Assembly: GCF_946479975.1 (NCBI RefSeq) | Contig: NZ_CAMLIX010000011.1 | Location: forward strand, 1 to 44,684 | Direction of reading: 5' to 3' | DNA from: an uncultured Flavobacterium sp. | GTDB lineage: Bacteria; Bacteroidota; Bacteroidia; Flavobacteriales; Flavobacteriaceae | Length of the DNA stretch: 44,684 nucleotides | Part shown: positions 18,345-27,000 of the stretch, in pieces | Layout: every line of letters starts with the position of its first letter | Numbering within the stretch: position 1 is the first letter of the stretch | Position numbers and translations under genes: made by a program | The notes under the pieces: generated by a model | What the model was told of the DNA's origin: nothing | What the model saw: only the letters and a program-made list of their open reading frames with translations | The model's database searches: none

Positions 18345-18458
18345 GCTTTAGATCCAATCTACAGGGCTTATTTTATTTTGAGGGTTTATCTTTTTTAAAG
18401 AAATAAAACCTAAAAATGAAGCTTTATTTTTTTATATTAAATATTATTGTATTTTAGC

Positions 18459-18470
18459 GCAACCGATTGC
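18459..18470. promoter_or_regulatory. LacI-type operator, site 2 (upstream of GH10)
   Basis: GCAACCGATTGC, palindrome RCAAYCGRTTGY. It is about 290 bases before the GH10 start. A TAGTGTATTTTTTTAG stretch 30 bases downstream resembles the sequence at the same distance after site 4, suggesting two related promoters. Confidence 0.72.
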
Positions 18471-18533
18471 TAAGTAGTTTTAATTCTGAATAGTGTATTT
18501 TTTTAGCATTTATTTTAATAATTATTCTTTACA

Positions 18534-18674
18534 GCATCTTTATTCGTATGTTTTTAGTAAAGAAGAATTTTAGAAAAGATGCAAATCGGTCAAATTCACA
18601 AAAATAGTAGCAATTCTTTATCCGAAGTTTTGTGAAGATTAAATTGAAATCTTCAAACAGAATTTTGAAGATTT
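18534..18674 (+). promoter_or_regulatory. Structured leader candidate upstream of the GH10 xylanase
   Basis: Part of the 469-base gap between lacI and GH10, which has no ORF of note. Segment A TGAAGATT (18633-18640) can pair with B AATCTTCA (18648-18655). Alternatively B extended (18647-18657) pairs perfectly over 11 bases with C TTTGAAGATTT (18664-18674) around a 6-base loop. A further 8-bp pair GCATCTTT (18534-18541) / AAAGATGC (18575-18582) lies upstream. The alternative pairing could regulate xylanase expression or be chance in AT-rich DNA. Confidence 0.35.
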
Positions 18675-18758
18675 AATCTATTTTTAGAGAAGAACTTTAA
18701 GACAAGAAATAGGCAAACGTAATCTTATAGTTGCACAATAGTATTTAAACCAAAATAT

Positions 18759-19868
18759 ATGAAATTTATTAAACCTTATTTATTAGCAGTTACAAGTTTG
18801 ATGGCTGTTAGCTGTACTGCACAACAAAAAAAACTTACCTTAAAAGATGCTTATAAAAATGATTTCTACATTGGAACGGCTTTAACCGCCGATCAAATCG
18901 AAGGCAAAAATGCTAAAGAAGATTCTTTGATCCGTAAAGAATTCAATGCAATTACGGCTGAAAACATAATGAAATCAATGTTCACGCATCCGCAGAAAGA
19001 CAAATACGATTTTGCTTTGTCTGATAAATTTGTGGCGTTTGGAGAAAAAAATAAAATGTTTATTCACGGACATACTTTAATATGGCACAGCCAATTAGCG
19101 CCGTGGATGCAGAAAATTGCAGACAGTACAGAAATGAAAGCCTTTATGAAGGATCATATTACTACGATTGTTACCAAATATAAAGGAAGAATTAATTCCT
19201 GGGATGTTGTGAATGAAGCTTTAAACGAAGATGGAACTTTGAGACAATCGGTTTTTTTGAAAACACTTGGAGAAAAATATCTGGCAGATGCTTTCATATT
19301 AGCAGCAAAAGCAGATCCTAAAGCACAACTTTATTATAATGATTATAATAACGAAGAACTGAAAAAAAGAGAAGGTACCATCAATTTGATTAAAAAAGTA
19401 AGAGCAGCAGGAGGTAAGGTTGATGGAGTTGGAATTCAAGCTCATTGGAGATTAGAAAGTCCGTCTATAAAAGAAATTGAAGAAAGTATTGAAGCCTACT
19501 CAGCGCTTGGACTAAAAATAGCTTTTACGGAACTTGATATTACGGTGTTACCAAATCCGTGGGATTTAAAAGGGGCAGATGTCAATCAGAATTTTGAAGG
19601 AAGCGAGAAAATGAATCCGTATCCAAAAGCGTTGCCAGATTCTGTGCAAAACAAACTTGCAGAACGTTACGCTTCAATTTTTAAATTGTTTTTAAAACAT
19701 AAAGATAAAATAAGCAGAGTTACTTTTTGGGGCGTTTATGATGGACAATCTTGGTTAAATGACTGGCCGATAAAAGGAAGAACGAATTATCCGCTGCCAT
19801 TTGATGTTAATTTGAGGCATAAAAAAGCGTACGATAGCATTTTAAAACTGAAAGAAACTAAAAATTAA
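18759..19868 (+). CDS. GH10 endo-1,4-beta-xylanase, probable lipoprotein
   Basis: Cleaves internal beta-1,4-xylosidic bonds of xylan. The N-terminus has a lipoprotein-type signal (LMAVSC, Cys 19), so the enzyme is probably lipid-anchored, most usefully on the outer-membrane surface. The GH10 TIM barrel covers about 27-365 and contains FNAITAENIMK (62-72), GHTLIWHSQ (104-112), the acid/base E153 in WDVVNEAL and the nucleophile E258 in FTELDIT. The 369-residue length is that of a single-domain GH10. It has its own upstream region with operator site 2 and precedes the transporter operon by 224 bases. It is the only endo-xylanase visible in the window and defines the main substrate of the locus. 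Confidence 0.96.
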   Translation: MKFIKPYLLAVTSLMAVSCTAQQKKLTLKDAYKNDFYIGTALTADQIEGKNAKEDSLIRKEFNAITAENIMKSMFTHPQKDKYDFALSDKFVAFGEKNKMFIHGHTLIWHSQLAPWMQKIADSTEMKAFMKDHITTIVTKYKGRINSWDVVNEALNEDGTLRQSVFLKTLGEKYLADAFILAAKADPKAQLYYNDYNNEELKKREGTINLIKKVRAAGGKVDGVGIQAHWRLESPSIKEIEESIEAYSALGLKIAFTELDITVLPNPWDLKGADVNQNFEGSEKMNPYPKALPDSVQNKLAERYASIFKLFLKHKDKISRVTFWGVYDGQSWLNDWPIKGRTNYPLPFDVNLRHKKAYDSILKLKETKN

Positions 19869-19887
19869 ACACTCATACAGCTTTAAC

Positions 19888-19904
19888 TTTGATAAATTAT
19901 CAAA
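19888..19904. promoter_or_regulatory. Second palindrome, copy 1 (candidate site for the Nudix-type regulator)
   Basis: TTTGATAAATTATCAAA is a perfect 17-base palindrome around a central A. A 15/17 copy lies upstream of susC at 23815-23831. It abuts LacI-type operator site 3. Assignment to the Nudix/wHTH regulator is a guess from co-occurrence. Confidence 0.45.
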
Positions 19905-19915
19905 CAATCGGTTGT
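19904..19915. promoter_or_regulatory. LacI-type operator, site 3 (upstream of transporter operon)
   Basis: ACAATCGGTTGT, palindrome RCAAYCGRTTGY, 77 bases before site 4 and 36 bases past the GH10 stop. Paired sites at this spacing could allow looping. Confidence 0.72.
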
Positions 19916-19980
19916 GATTCGAAATATATCTTAAATAAGTAAACTAAATTTGCATAATATGTTTTTTTGTCTAATTTTAC

Positions 19981-19992
19981 ACAACCGATTGT
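19981..19992. promoter_or_regulatory. LacI-type operator, site 4 (upstream of transporter operon)
   Basis: ACAACCGATTGT, 101 bases before the transporter ATG. The surrounding ACACAACCGATTGTTTTTG is nearly identical to the sequence around site 7 before susC (one C/T difference, and the match runs on through TTGTTGT). Confidence 0.75.
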
Positions 19993-20092
19993 TTTTGTTG
20001 TGAGTCAACATTATAGTGTTATTTTTCATTTATTGAAATGATACAATTGAAGTATAATTGGATAAAAAAACGAACTAACTACAAAACCACAA

Positions 20093-21526
20093 ATGACTAA
20101 CATTTCACAAAAACTATCCATCAAAGAAAAAATTGGCTACAGCTTAGGAGACTTGGCCGCCAATCTTGTTTTTCAAACTTTGATGACTTATCTGGCTTAT
20201 TTTTACACTGATATTTACGGCTTATCTCCAACAGATTCTTCCATCATTATGCTGATTGTTGGATTAATTGCAGCCTTTATTTTTAATCCTATTATTGGAG
20301 TTTTGGCAGATAGAACCAGTACCAGATGGGGAAAATTCAGACCTTGGATTTTAATAACGGCAATTCCGCTTGGAGTTGTAGCATTGCTGGCATTTTCAAC
20401 TCCAGACTTCTCTTATAAAGGGAAAGTAATTTATGCGGTTATTACCTATACGTTATTACTTCTTTTTTATGCGGCCAACAATTTGCCGTATTCTGCTTTA
20501 AGCGGTGTGATTACGGGTGATATGAAGGAGAGAAACAGTATGTCATCATATCGTTTTGTAGCGGTAATGTTTGCTCAGTTTTTTGTTCAGGTTTTCATGC
20601 TCGGAATTATAAAAAGTGCAGGAAATGGCGATAAAGCAATTGGAATTGAAAAAGTAATGACAGGCTTGGCTATTATTGGAACAATTATGCTTCTGATTAC
20701 TTTTTTAACGACTAAAGAAAGAATCATTCCGAAACCAGAACAAAAATCAAGCGTTAAAGAAGATTTAAGCGATTTAATAAAAAACAGACCTTGGATTATC
20801 ATGCTTTCGCTGACGACTTTGGTTTTTATTACTTTAGCGATGAAAGGCGGTTCGTATGTTTATTATTTTGAAAATTACGTAAACAAAGAACAGCTGGCTA
20901 TTTTTATTCAGCCCATTTTAGATTTTCTATCCACTATCGGATTGAATCATTTTGGTAATGATCCTGTTTCTGCGGGCTTTGGTTTATTTAATGCGGGCGG
21001 TATTATCTTTATGATTGTTGGTATTACGTTGTCTAAAAACTTAGCAGATAAATACGGAAAACGAAATGTATTTGGTTTGTTTTTATTCATTTCCACATTA
21101 TTCATAATCGCGTTTTATTTCTTTCCGCCGGCGTCAATCGGACTTATTTTTTTCTCTCAAATTTTACACGGCTTTTTCTACGGCATCACCATCCCGATTC
21201 TTTGGGCGATGATTGCTGACGTTGCCGATTATTCGGAATGGCTGAATAACCGCCGTGCTACTGCAATTATTTTTTCTGCGATGATGGTTGGTTTAAAAGC
21301 AGGATTAAGTATTGGAGGCGCTTTGACAACTTTGTTTTTGGGGTATTTTCATTATGTTCCCAATTCTCTTCAACAGTCAGAAACTGCTGTAAACGGAATA
21401 AAATTATTGGTAAGTATTTTCCCTGCAATCCCTTTTTTAATTGGAACTGGATTGCTGTTTTTCTATAAAATCAACAAAGAAATGGAAGTGCAGATTGAAA
21501 CCGACCTAAAAGAAAGAAGAACTTAA
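20093..21526 (+). CDS. GPH-family (MFS) sugar:cation symporter, probable xylose/xylo-oligosaccharide importer
   Basis: A 477-residue inner-membrane protein with about 12 hydrophobic helices. It carries the glycoside-pentoside-hexuronide signature: KEKIGYSLGDLAANLVFQ near the N-terminus (11-28) and the loop LADRTSTRWGKFRPW (71-85). A second conserved loop lies near 345-400 (ANNRRATAIIFSAMMVG-type segment). Members such as XynB and XylP carry xylosides. It is directly followed, after 21 bases, by a cytoplasmic GH43, so imported xylo-oligosaccharides can be hydrolysed inside the cell. Its upstream region holds two LacI-type operators and the second palindrome. The exact substrate is inferred from context. 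Confidence 0.92.
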   Translation: MTNISQKLSIKEKIGYSLGDLAANLVFQTLMTYLAYFYTDIYGLSPTDSSIIMLIVGLIAAFIFNPIIGVLADRTSTRWGKFRPWILITAIPLGVVALLAFSTPDFSYKGKVIYAVITYTLLLLFYAANNLPYSALSGVITGDMKERNSMSSYRFVAVMFAQFFVQVFMLGIIKSAGNGDKAIGIEKVMTGLAIIGTIMLLITFLTTKERIIPKPEQKSSVKEDLSDLIKNRPWIIMLSLTTLVFITLAMKGGSYVYYFENYVNKEQLAIFIQPILDFLSTIGLNHFGNDPVSAGFGLFNAGGIIFMIVGITLSKNLADKYGKRNVFGLFLFISTLFIIAFYFFPPASIGLIFFSQILHGFFYGITIPILWAMIADVADYSEWLNNRRATAIIFSAMMVGLKAGLSIGGALTTLFLGYFHYVPNSLQQSETAVNGIKLLVSIFPAIPFLIGTGLLFFYKINKEMEVQIETDLKERRT

Positions 21527-21547
21527 TTATTTAAACAAAATAGCACT

Positions 21548-22582
21548 ATGCCTGAAGATAGCATTGAACAAATTAATTTCGAGGAAATTAATGAACTGGC
21601 GATTTCAAAGCCTTTAGTATCTCATATTTACACAGCCGATCCTTCGGCGCATGTGTTCAATGGTAAAATTTATATTTATCCGTCACACGACATCGATGCG
21701 GGAATTCCGTTTAACGATAATGGCGATCATTTTGGAATGGAAGATTATCACGTTTTTTCGATGGAAGATATTTCTTCAGAAGCAGTAGATAATGGCGTTG
21801 CCTTGCACGTAGCCGATGTTGCCTGGGCAGAAAAACAAATGTGGGCGCCAGATGCAGCGCATAAAAACGGAAAATATTATTTGTATTTCCCTGCTAAAAG
21901 AGCAAACGGAATTTTTCAGATCGGCGTAGCAATTAGTGATTCTCCGGCAGGTCCTTTTACTGCTGAAAAAGAAGCGATAAAAGGAAGTTACAGTATTGAT
22001 CCAGCAGTTTTTGAAGACGAAGACGGCAGACATTATATTTATTTTGGAGGAATTTGGGGCGGTCAGCTTCAGAAATACCGTAATAATCAGTACGATGAAA
22101 ATAATGAAGAACCATCGGCAGAAGAAAAAGCTCTTGGGCCAATCGTTGCTTTACTCCGAGACGATATGCTTGAATTTGCAGAAGAGCCAAAAGAAATTAA
22201 AATTTTAGATCAAGCTGGAAATGAAATCCTTGCAGGAGATAATGACCGCCGTTTTTTTGAAGCTTCGTGGGTTCATAAATACAACGGTAAATATTATTTC
22301 TCGTATTCAACTGGCGATACGCATTTTATTTGTTATGCCATTGGAGATAATCCGTATGGACCTTTTACGTACCAGGGCAGAATCCTGAATCCGGTTGTAG
22401 GATGGACATCGCATCATTCGATTTGTGAAGTTGAAGGAGAGTGGTATTTGTTTTATCATGATTCAAGTTTGTCAAAAGGTGTAACACATCTGCGAAGCAT
22501 GAAAGTAACCAAAATAGATTATCTAGAAGACGGTTCGATTATCACCATTGATCCTTACGGAATAAGAAGAATATTTGATTAA
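21548..22582 (+). CDS. Cytoplasmic GH43 beta-xylosidase / alpha-L-arabinofuranosidase
   Basis: A 344-residue single-domain GH43 without a signal peptide (MPEDSIEQINFEEINEL). The first conserved segment is HIYTADPSAHVFNGKIYIYPSHD. The triad is base D31 (TADPS), D151 (SIDPAVF) and acid E238 (FFEASWV). The final blade has the HHSI segment common in the family. It probably cleaves imported xylobiose-size or arabinosyl-xylose oligosaccharides in the cytoplasm. It is sandwiched between the GPH transporter (21 bases upstream) and the Nudix-type regulator (24 bases downstream), so it belongs to a three-gene operon. Xylosidase versus arabinofuranosidase cannot be settled from sequence. Confidence 0.93.
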   Translation: MPEDSIEQINFEEINELAISKPLVSHIYTADPSAHVFNGKIYIYPSHDIDAGIPFNDNGDHFGMEDYHVFSMEDISSEAVDNGVALHVADVAWAEKQMWAPDAAHKNGKYYLYFPAKRANGIFQIGVAISDSPAGPFTAEKEAIKGSYSIDPAVFEDEDGRHYIYFGGIWGGQLQKYRNNQYDENNEEPSAEEKALGPIVALLRDDMLEFAEEPKEIKILDQAGNEILAGDNDRRFFEASWVHKYNGKYYFSYSTGDTHFICYAIGDNPYGPFTYQGRILNPVVGWTSHHSICEVEGEWYLFYHDSSLSKGVTHLRSMKVTKIDYLEDGSIITIDPYGIRRIFD

Positions 22583-22606
22583 GAAAGCGTTTTAATTTTG
22601 TTTTCT

Positions 22607-23320
22607 ATGGAAAGAGAAGAATCAGAAAAAAGAATATCCAGTAATTCATATCCTGAAAATAAGATAGAAATTGACTGTGTAATATTTTGCTTTGAGGAAA
22701 AAAGCCTAAAAGTCTTGCTGGTCAAAAATGAAAAGGATTTAGAGAATAGTACTTGGAGATTGCCTAGCGATATTTTGCAAGAAGGCGAGACAATATTAAA
22801 AACGGCAGAAAAAGTTTTAAAAAACTATGTTCCTGCAGATGATGCCTTTTTAGAACAGTTAAAAGCATTTGGTTCTGATTCTCCTTTATCAGTTCAAGAA
22901 AACATTTCGATTGGTTATTATTCGATGGTTAGGAAGGAAAGAAAAACTACTGAAGATGAAGAATCAAATTCAGCTGTAATTTGGACCGACATTCATAATT
23001 TACCCGATTTAGATGAAAAACATCGATTAGTTTTAGATTTTAGTATTAAAGAACTACGAAAGAATATTTGCTGGAGTGCAGTAGGTTTTAATCTTTTACA
23101 GGAAAAATTTACATTGCTACAGGTTATTCAATTGTATGAAGAAGTTTTAGGCATTAAAATCAATAAAACTAATTTTAGAAGAAAGATTTTACAGCGAAAA
23201 TTGGTTCGAAGTTTAGACGAGAAAGAAGAGGGAGTGTCTTATCGCGCTGCTAAATTTTACAATCTTAATGTACCAAAGCAGGAAATCTTTTGGAATGCAA
23301 AATTTAATTTCAATTTTTAA
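22607..23320 (+). CDS. Nudix-fold / winged-helix transcriptional regulator (NrtR/AraR type)
   Basis: I chose the ATG at 22607 (MEREESEKR, 237 residues) over the in-frame TTG at 22598. The N-terminal half (about 18-145) has the Nudix fold (EIDCVIFCFEEKSLKVLLVKN, STWRLPSDILQEGETI). The catalytic Nudix box is degenerate: after EGE it continues TILKTAEKVLKNYV, lacking the REU-EE glutamates, so it should bind rather than hydrolyse a ligand. The C-terminal part (about 155-235) is the NrtR-type winged helix (FTLLQVIQLYEEVLGIKINKTNFRRKIL). A homologous regulator, AraR of Bacteroides, controls arabinose and pentose genes. Here it is co-encoded with a sugar importer and GH43, so a pentose or pentose phosphate is the likely ligand (inference). 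Confidence 0.88.
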   Translation: MEREESEKRISSNSYPENKIEIDCVIFCFEEKSLKVLLVKNEKDLENSTWRLPSDILQEGETILKTAEKVLKNYVPADDAFLEQLKAFGSDSPLSVQENISIGYYSMVRKERKTTEDEESNSAVIWTDIHNLPDLDEKHRLVLDFSIKELRKNICWSAVGFNLLQEKFTLLQVIQLYEEVLGIKINKTNFRRKILQRKLVRSLDEKEEGVSYRAAKFYNLNVPKQEIFWNAKFNFNF

Positions 23321-23400
23321 AGAACATCTATTTCTTCTAGATGGATAATTTTATCAATTATATAGCTTAAGATAGTTGTAGAACGTTTTTTTTGTTTTTT

Positions 23401-23463
23401 AAATCCTTTGGAAGGATTTTCCCCAATTGATTATTTTAAAAGACACCTTAATAAAGTCTTTTT
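23401..23463 (+). terminator. Two hairpins downstream of the Nudix-type regulator
   Basis: AAATCCTT (23401-23408) and AAGGATTT (23412-23419) form an 8-bp stem with a 3-base loop followed by four T in all. AAAAGAC (23438-23444) and GTCTTTT (23456-23462) form a second stem ending in five T. Either could end the transporter-GH43-regulator transcript. Confidence 0.5.
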
Positions 23464-23560
23464 ATTGGTTACCTCATTTATAATTGCTTATAAGTATTTG
23501 AGATTCCGCACTACATAAAAAACGCTATTCCTTTTTAAATCATTACACATATTTTTAGAA

Positions 23561-23572
23561 ACAATCGATTGC
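23561..23572. promoter_or_regulatory. LacI-type operator, site 5 (far upstream of susC)
   Basis: ACAATCGATTGC, with a perfectly palindromic core CAATCGATTG. It forms, with site 6 (27 bases on), an exact 14-bp inverted repeat 23559-23572 / 23588-23601. The remaining DNA of the 708-base gap 23321-24028 holds no ORF that I can support. Confidence 0.7.
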
Positions 23573-23587
23573 CCAAGTTATTTTTGA

Positions 23588-23599
23588 GCAATCGATTGT
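23588..23599. promoter_or_regulatory. LacI-type operator, site 6
   Basis: GCAATCGATTGT, the exact reverse complement of site 5 including flanks. It is about 316 bases upstream of site 7, a distance suited to looping with the promoter-proximal operator. Confidence 0.7.
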
Positions 23600-23814
23600 T
23601 TATAGGGGAAGATCAACTCTATTTGTTAGATTATCAATTGATTGGATGATAATACGCGATTTTACTGACTAATTTTTTAACTTACTTATTAGTAGTACCA
23701 AACTTTCAAAATTTTTGAGAAGAAAAAGCCTGTTTCTTTCTTTTTATGATTTATTTAAGAAAATTATAAAAACACTTTATTTTTATCAAATTTAGCTACA
23801 ACGTTATAGTTTAT

Positions 23815-23831
23815 TTTGATAAATTGTCAAT
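23815..23831. promoter_or_regulatory. Second palindrome, copy 2 (upstream of susC)
   Basis: TTTGATAAATTGTCAAT matches copy 1 (19888-19904) at 15 of 17 bases. A separate TTTATCA / TGATAAA inverted pair lies just downstream at 23834-23840 and 23850-23856. Confidence 0.4.
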
Positions 23832-23903
23832 TTTTTATCATTAATTATGTGATAAATATTATTTTTAGCTGTATTTTTTTTATACTTAATAAAAATAAAT
23901 TAC

Positions 23904-23915
23904 ACAACCGATTGT
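23904..23915. promoter_or_regulatory. LacI-type operator, site 7 (overlaps susC promoter)
   Basis: ACAACCGATTGT. Its TTG (23912-23914) doubles as the -33 element of the predicted susC promoter, so a bound repressor would block sigma-factor access. Confidence 0.75.
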
Positions 23916-23941
23916 TCTTGTTGTATATTTTTTTATATTTG
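23912..23941 (+). promoter_or_regulatory. Predicted susC-operon promoter (-33/-7)
   Basis: TTG at 23912-23914, exactly 19 bases, then TATATTTG at 23934-23941, a perfect TAnnTTTG. Transcription would begin near 23948, giving a leader of about 80 bases before the susC ATG. Confidence 0.68.
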
Positions 23942-24028
23942 TAATAAATACACTTATAAATTTCGACACTATATATGTTGAATAAAACGTACTAACTGAA
24001 ACCAAATTTTAATTTAAAACCAATTTTT

Positions 24029-27000
24029 ATGACTAACCAATTTATTGCAAGTAAGCAGAAACGTTTAAGATGTTTTTGTTTTTTGATGCTCATGTTTGCG
24101 TTTTCATTTCAATCTAAAGCACAGACAACTGTCACAGGAACGGTTTCCGACGAAAGCGGACCAATTCCTGGAGCAAATGTTAATTTAAAAGGTGCTAAAA
24201 ATGGAGCAAGCACGAGTTTTGATGGTACCTATTCTATAAACGTTCCCGCTAACGGCGTTCTTGTTTTTAGTTTTATAGGCTTAAAAAGTAAAGAAGTTGC
24301 TGTAAACGGGCAGAAGAATATTAATGTAAAGCTTGAAGAAGATTCTAATAATTTAAAAGAAGTAGTCGTAATTGGATATGGTACACAGATTAAAGAAGCT
24401 GTAACCGGATCTGTTGCTTCTTTAGGTGGAAAGGAATTAAATGAAGTGCCCGCGGCTAACATTACTCAGGCGCTTCAAGGAAGGCTTGCCGGAGTTGAAA
24501 TGACTCAAAACTCCTCTAAACCTGGTGCTGAAATGCAGATTAGAATACGAGGAACAAGATCGCTGACTGGTAGTAATGACCCGCTTGTTGTACTTGACGG
24601 AGTTCCGTTTGCAGGATCGATTGGAGATATTAATCCGTCGGATATTAAATCTATTGACATACTAAAAGATGCTTCGGCAACGGCTATTTATGGTTCTAGA
24701 GGAGCAAATGGTGTTATACTGGTAACAACTTTAAAAGGACGTAAAAACCAGAAAGTTACTTTTACATACAACGGATTCAGCGGTATTAAGCAAGTTTGGT
24801 CAAAATATCCAATGATGGATAGTCAAAAATTTGCAGCGCTTCGTGATTATACGGGATTATATACTGATGGACCAAGTGAATCACGCAGTACTAATACAGA
24901 CTGGCAGAGCCTTTTATACGGAGCTGGCGAAATGATTAATCATGATATTAGTGTATCTGGTGGAACTGAAACTGGAGCTTACAATGCAGGTTTAGGATAT
25001 TATAAGGAAGAATCAGTTCTTCCAGGACAGAAGTTTGAGCGTTTTACTTTAAGAGCAGGTTTAGACCAGCAGTTAAACAAATCAATCCGTATGGGTTTCA
25101 ATACAAACAGTAATTATCGAATTACAAACGGCGATAATATTGGAACGGGAACTGTGCTGGGAACTTCACCTCTTGCAAATCCGTACAATGCCGACGGATC
25201 ATTAAAAAGAACGGTAAGCATGGGAGCCGATGATCAATGGGTTTACACAAGAGAGACAATCAATCGTTTAGGAGATTCTTATGTTAATTTACAAAGAGCT
25301 TTCAGTTCATACAATAATATTTTCGCGGAAGTTAAAATACCAGGAATAGACGGTTTAAAATACAGATTGAATACAGGTTTGAATTTCCGTACTTCTAATA
25401 GTGGATATTATGAAGGACAAGGAGTTTTTGATGTTAATGCTACAACACTTTCTAATGCAGCCATTACAAATGGATGGTCTACGCAGTGGCTTTTAGAAAA
25501 TTTATTGATGTACGATAAAACTTTTGCACAAAAACACACCATAAATTTTGTCGGGTTGTATTCAAATGAGCAATTTACAGGACAAAGTTCGAGAGTTACC
25601 AGAAACGGGATTACTTCTGATGCATTTCAATTTTATAATTTAGGACAAAGTGAGCAAGAAGCTGTTATCACGCCTTCAGATCAGGATTATACACAGTGGG
25701 GACTTACATCGTACATGGCCAGATTGATGTATTCGTATGACAATCGTTATTTCATTTCAGGAACTGTACGTTCTGATGGTTCTTCAAGACTTTCGCCAGG
25801 CAATAAATGGGTGACTTATCCTGCGGTTTCTGCGGGTTGGACAATTTCAAACGAATCATTTCTTAAAGATAAAACAAAAATTAATCTGTTAAAGCTAAGG
25901 GCAGGTTATGGTGAAACTTCCAATCAGGCAGTATCTCCTTATGCAACTTTAGGAGCATTAAGCACAAGACCTTATAATTTTGGCAGTACTAATTCAACTG
26001 GAGTTTATGTAACAGAATTACCGAATCCGAATTTAGGATGGGAATTTTCAACAACTTGGAACTATGGTTTAGATTTTGGCTTTTTCAATAACAGATTGTC
26101 AGGAACGGTAGAATATTATAAAACCAATACAAAAAATCTTTTACAGCGTGTTGGACTGCCTTCAACATCAGGTGTAAGCAGTTATGTGGCTAATGTGGGA
26201 GAAACTGAAAATAAAGGGTACGAAATATCTTTAAATGGTACCATCTTAGATAATCCAAATGGACTGACCTGGACTGTAGGAGTTAACTTTTACAAAAATG
26301 AAAACAAGTTAGTAGCACTGGCTTCTGGTGCAAGCCGTGATGAAGCAAATAACTGGTTCGTGGGTTATAATATCAATTCAATTTATGACTACGAAAAAGT
26401 TGGGTTATGGCAGGAAGGAGATCCTTTCATGGCAGCATATGAGCCAGGACCTACAGGTATTAATCAACAAGGAACTGTAGTAGGATCTATTAAAGTAAAA
26501 TACACAGGAGAATTCAATCCAGATGGCTCACCTAAACGTGCTATCAATGCAAGTGACCGCCAAATTATAGAAACCGATCCAGATTTTCAAGGTGGTTTTA
26601 ATACGAACTTAACTTATAAAGGATTTGATTTTGGAGTTGTAGGAGCTTTTAAAAGCGGTGGTGTTCTTATCAGCACGCTTTACGGCGGGGCAAGTTACCT
26701 GAATTTATTGAATGGAAGAAGAAGCAACGTTGATGTTGATTACTGGACTCCAGACAACAGAGATGGTGAGTTTCCTAATCCAAGAGGTATCAGAAGCGGT
26801 GATAATCCGAAGTACATGTCAACTATGGGCTATTTTGATGCTTCTTATGTTAAGATTAGAGCAATTACTTTAGGGTACACACTAGATGCGAATTTTACCA
26901 GAAATTTAGGGATAGATAAATTAAGACTTTATTTTACTGCACAGAATCCTTTTGTTTTATTCTCACCATATCATGATAAGTCGGGAATGGATCCAGAAAC

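Noticed and set aside
22598..22606. TTG start for the Nudix-type regulator
   Set aside because: The in-frame ATG nine bases downstream is the more likely start, and the three extra residues add nothing recognisable.
23559..23601. Rho-independent terminator of the Nudix-regulator transcript
   Set aside because: The 14-bp inverted repeat could fold, but each arm is an operator copy, no T-run follows, and better terminator-like hairpins lie at 23401-23463. I kept it as twin operators.
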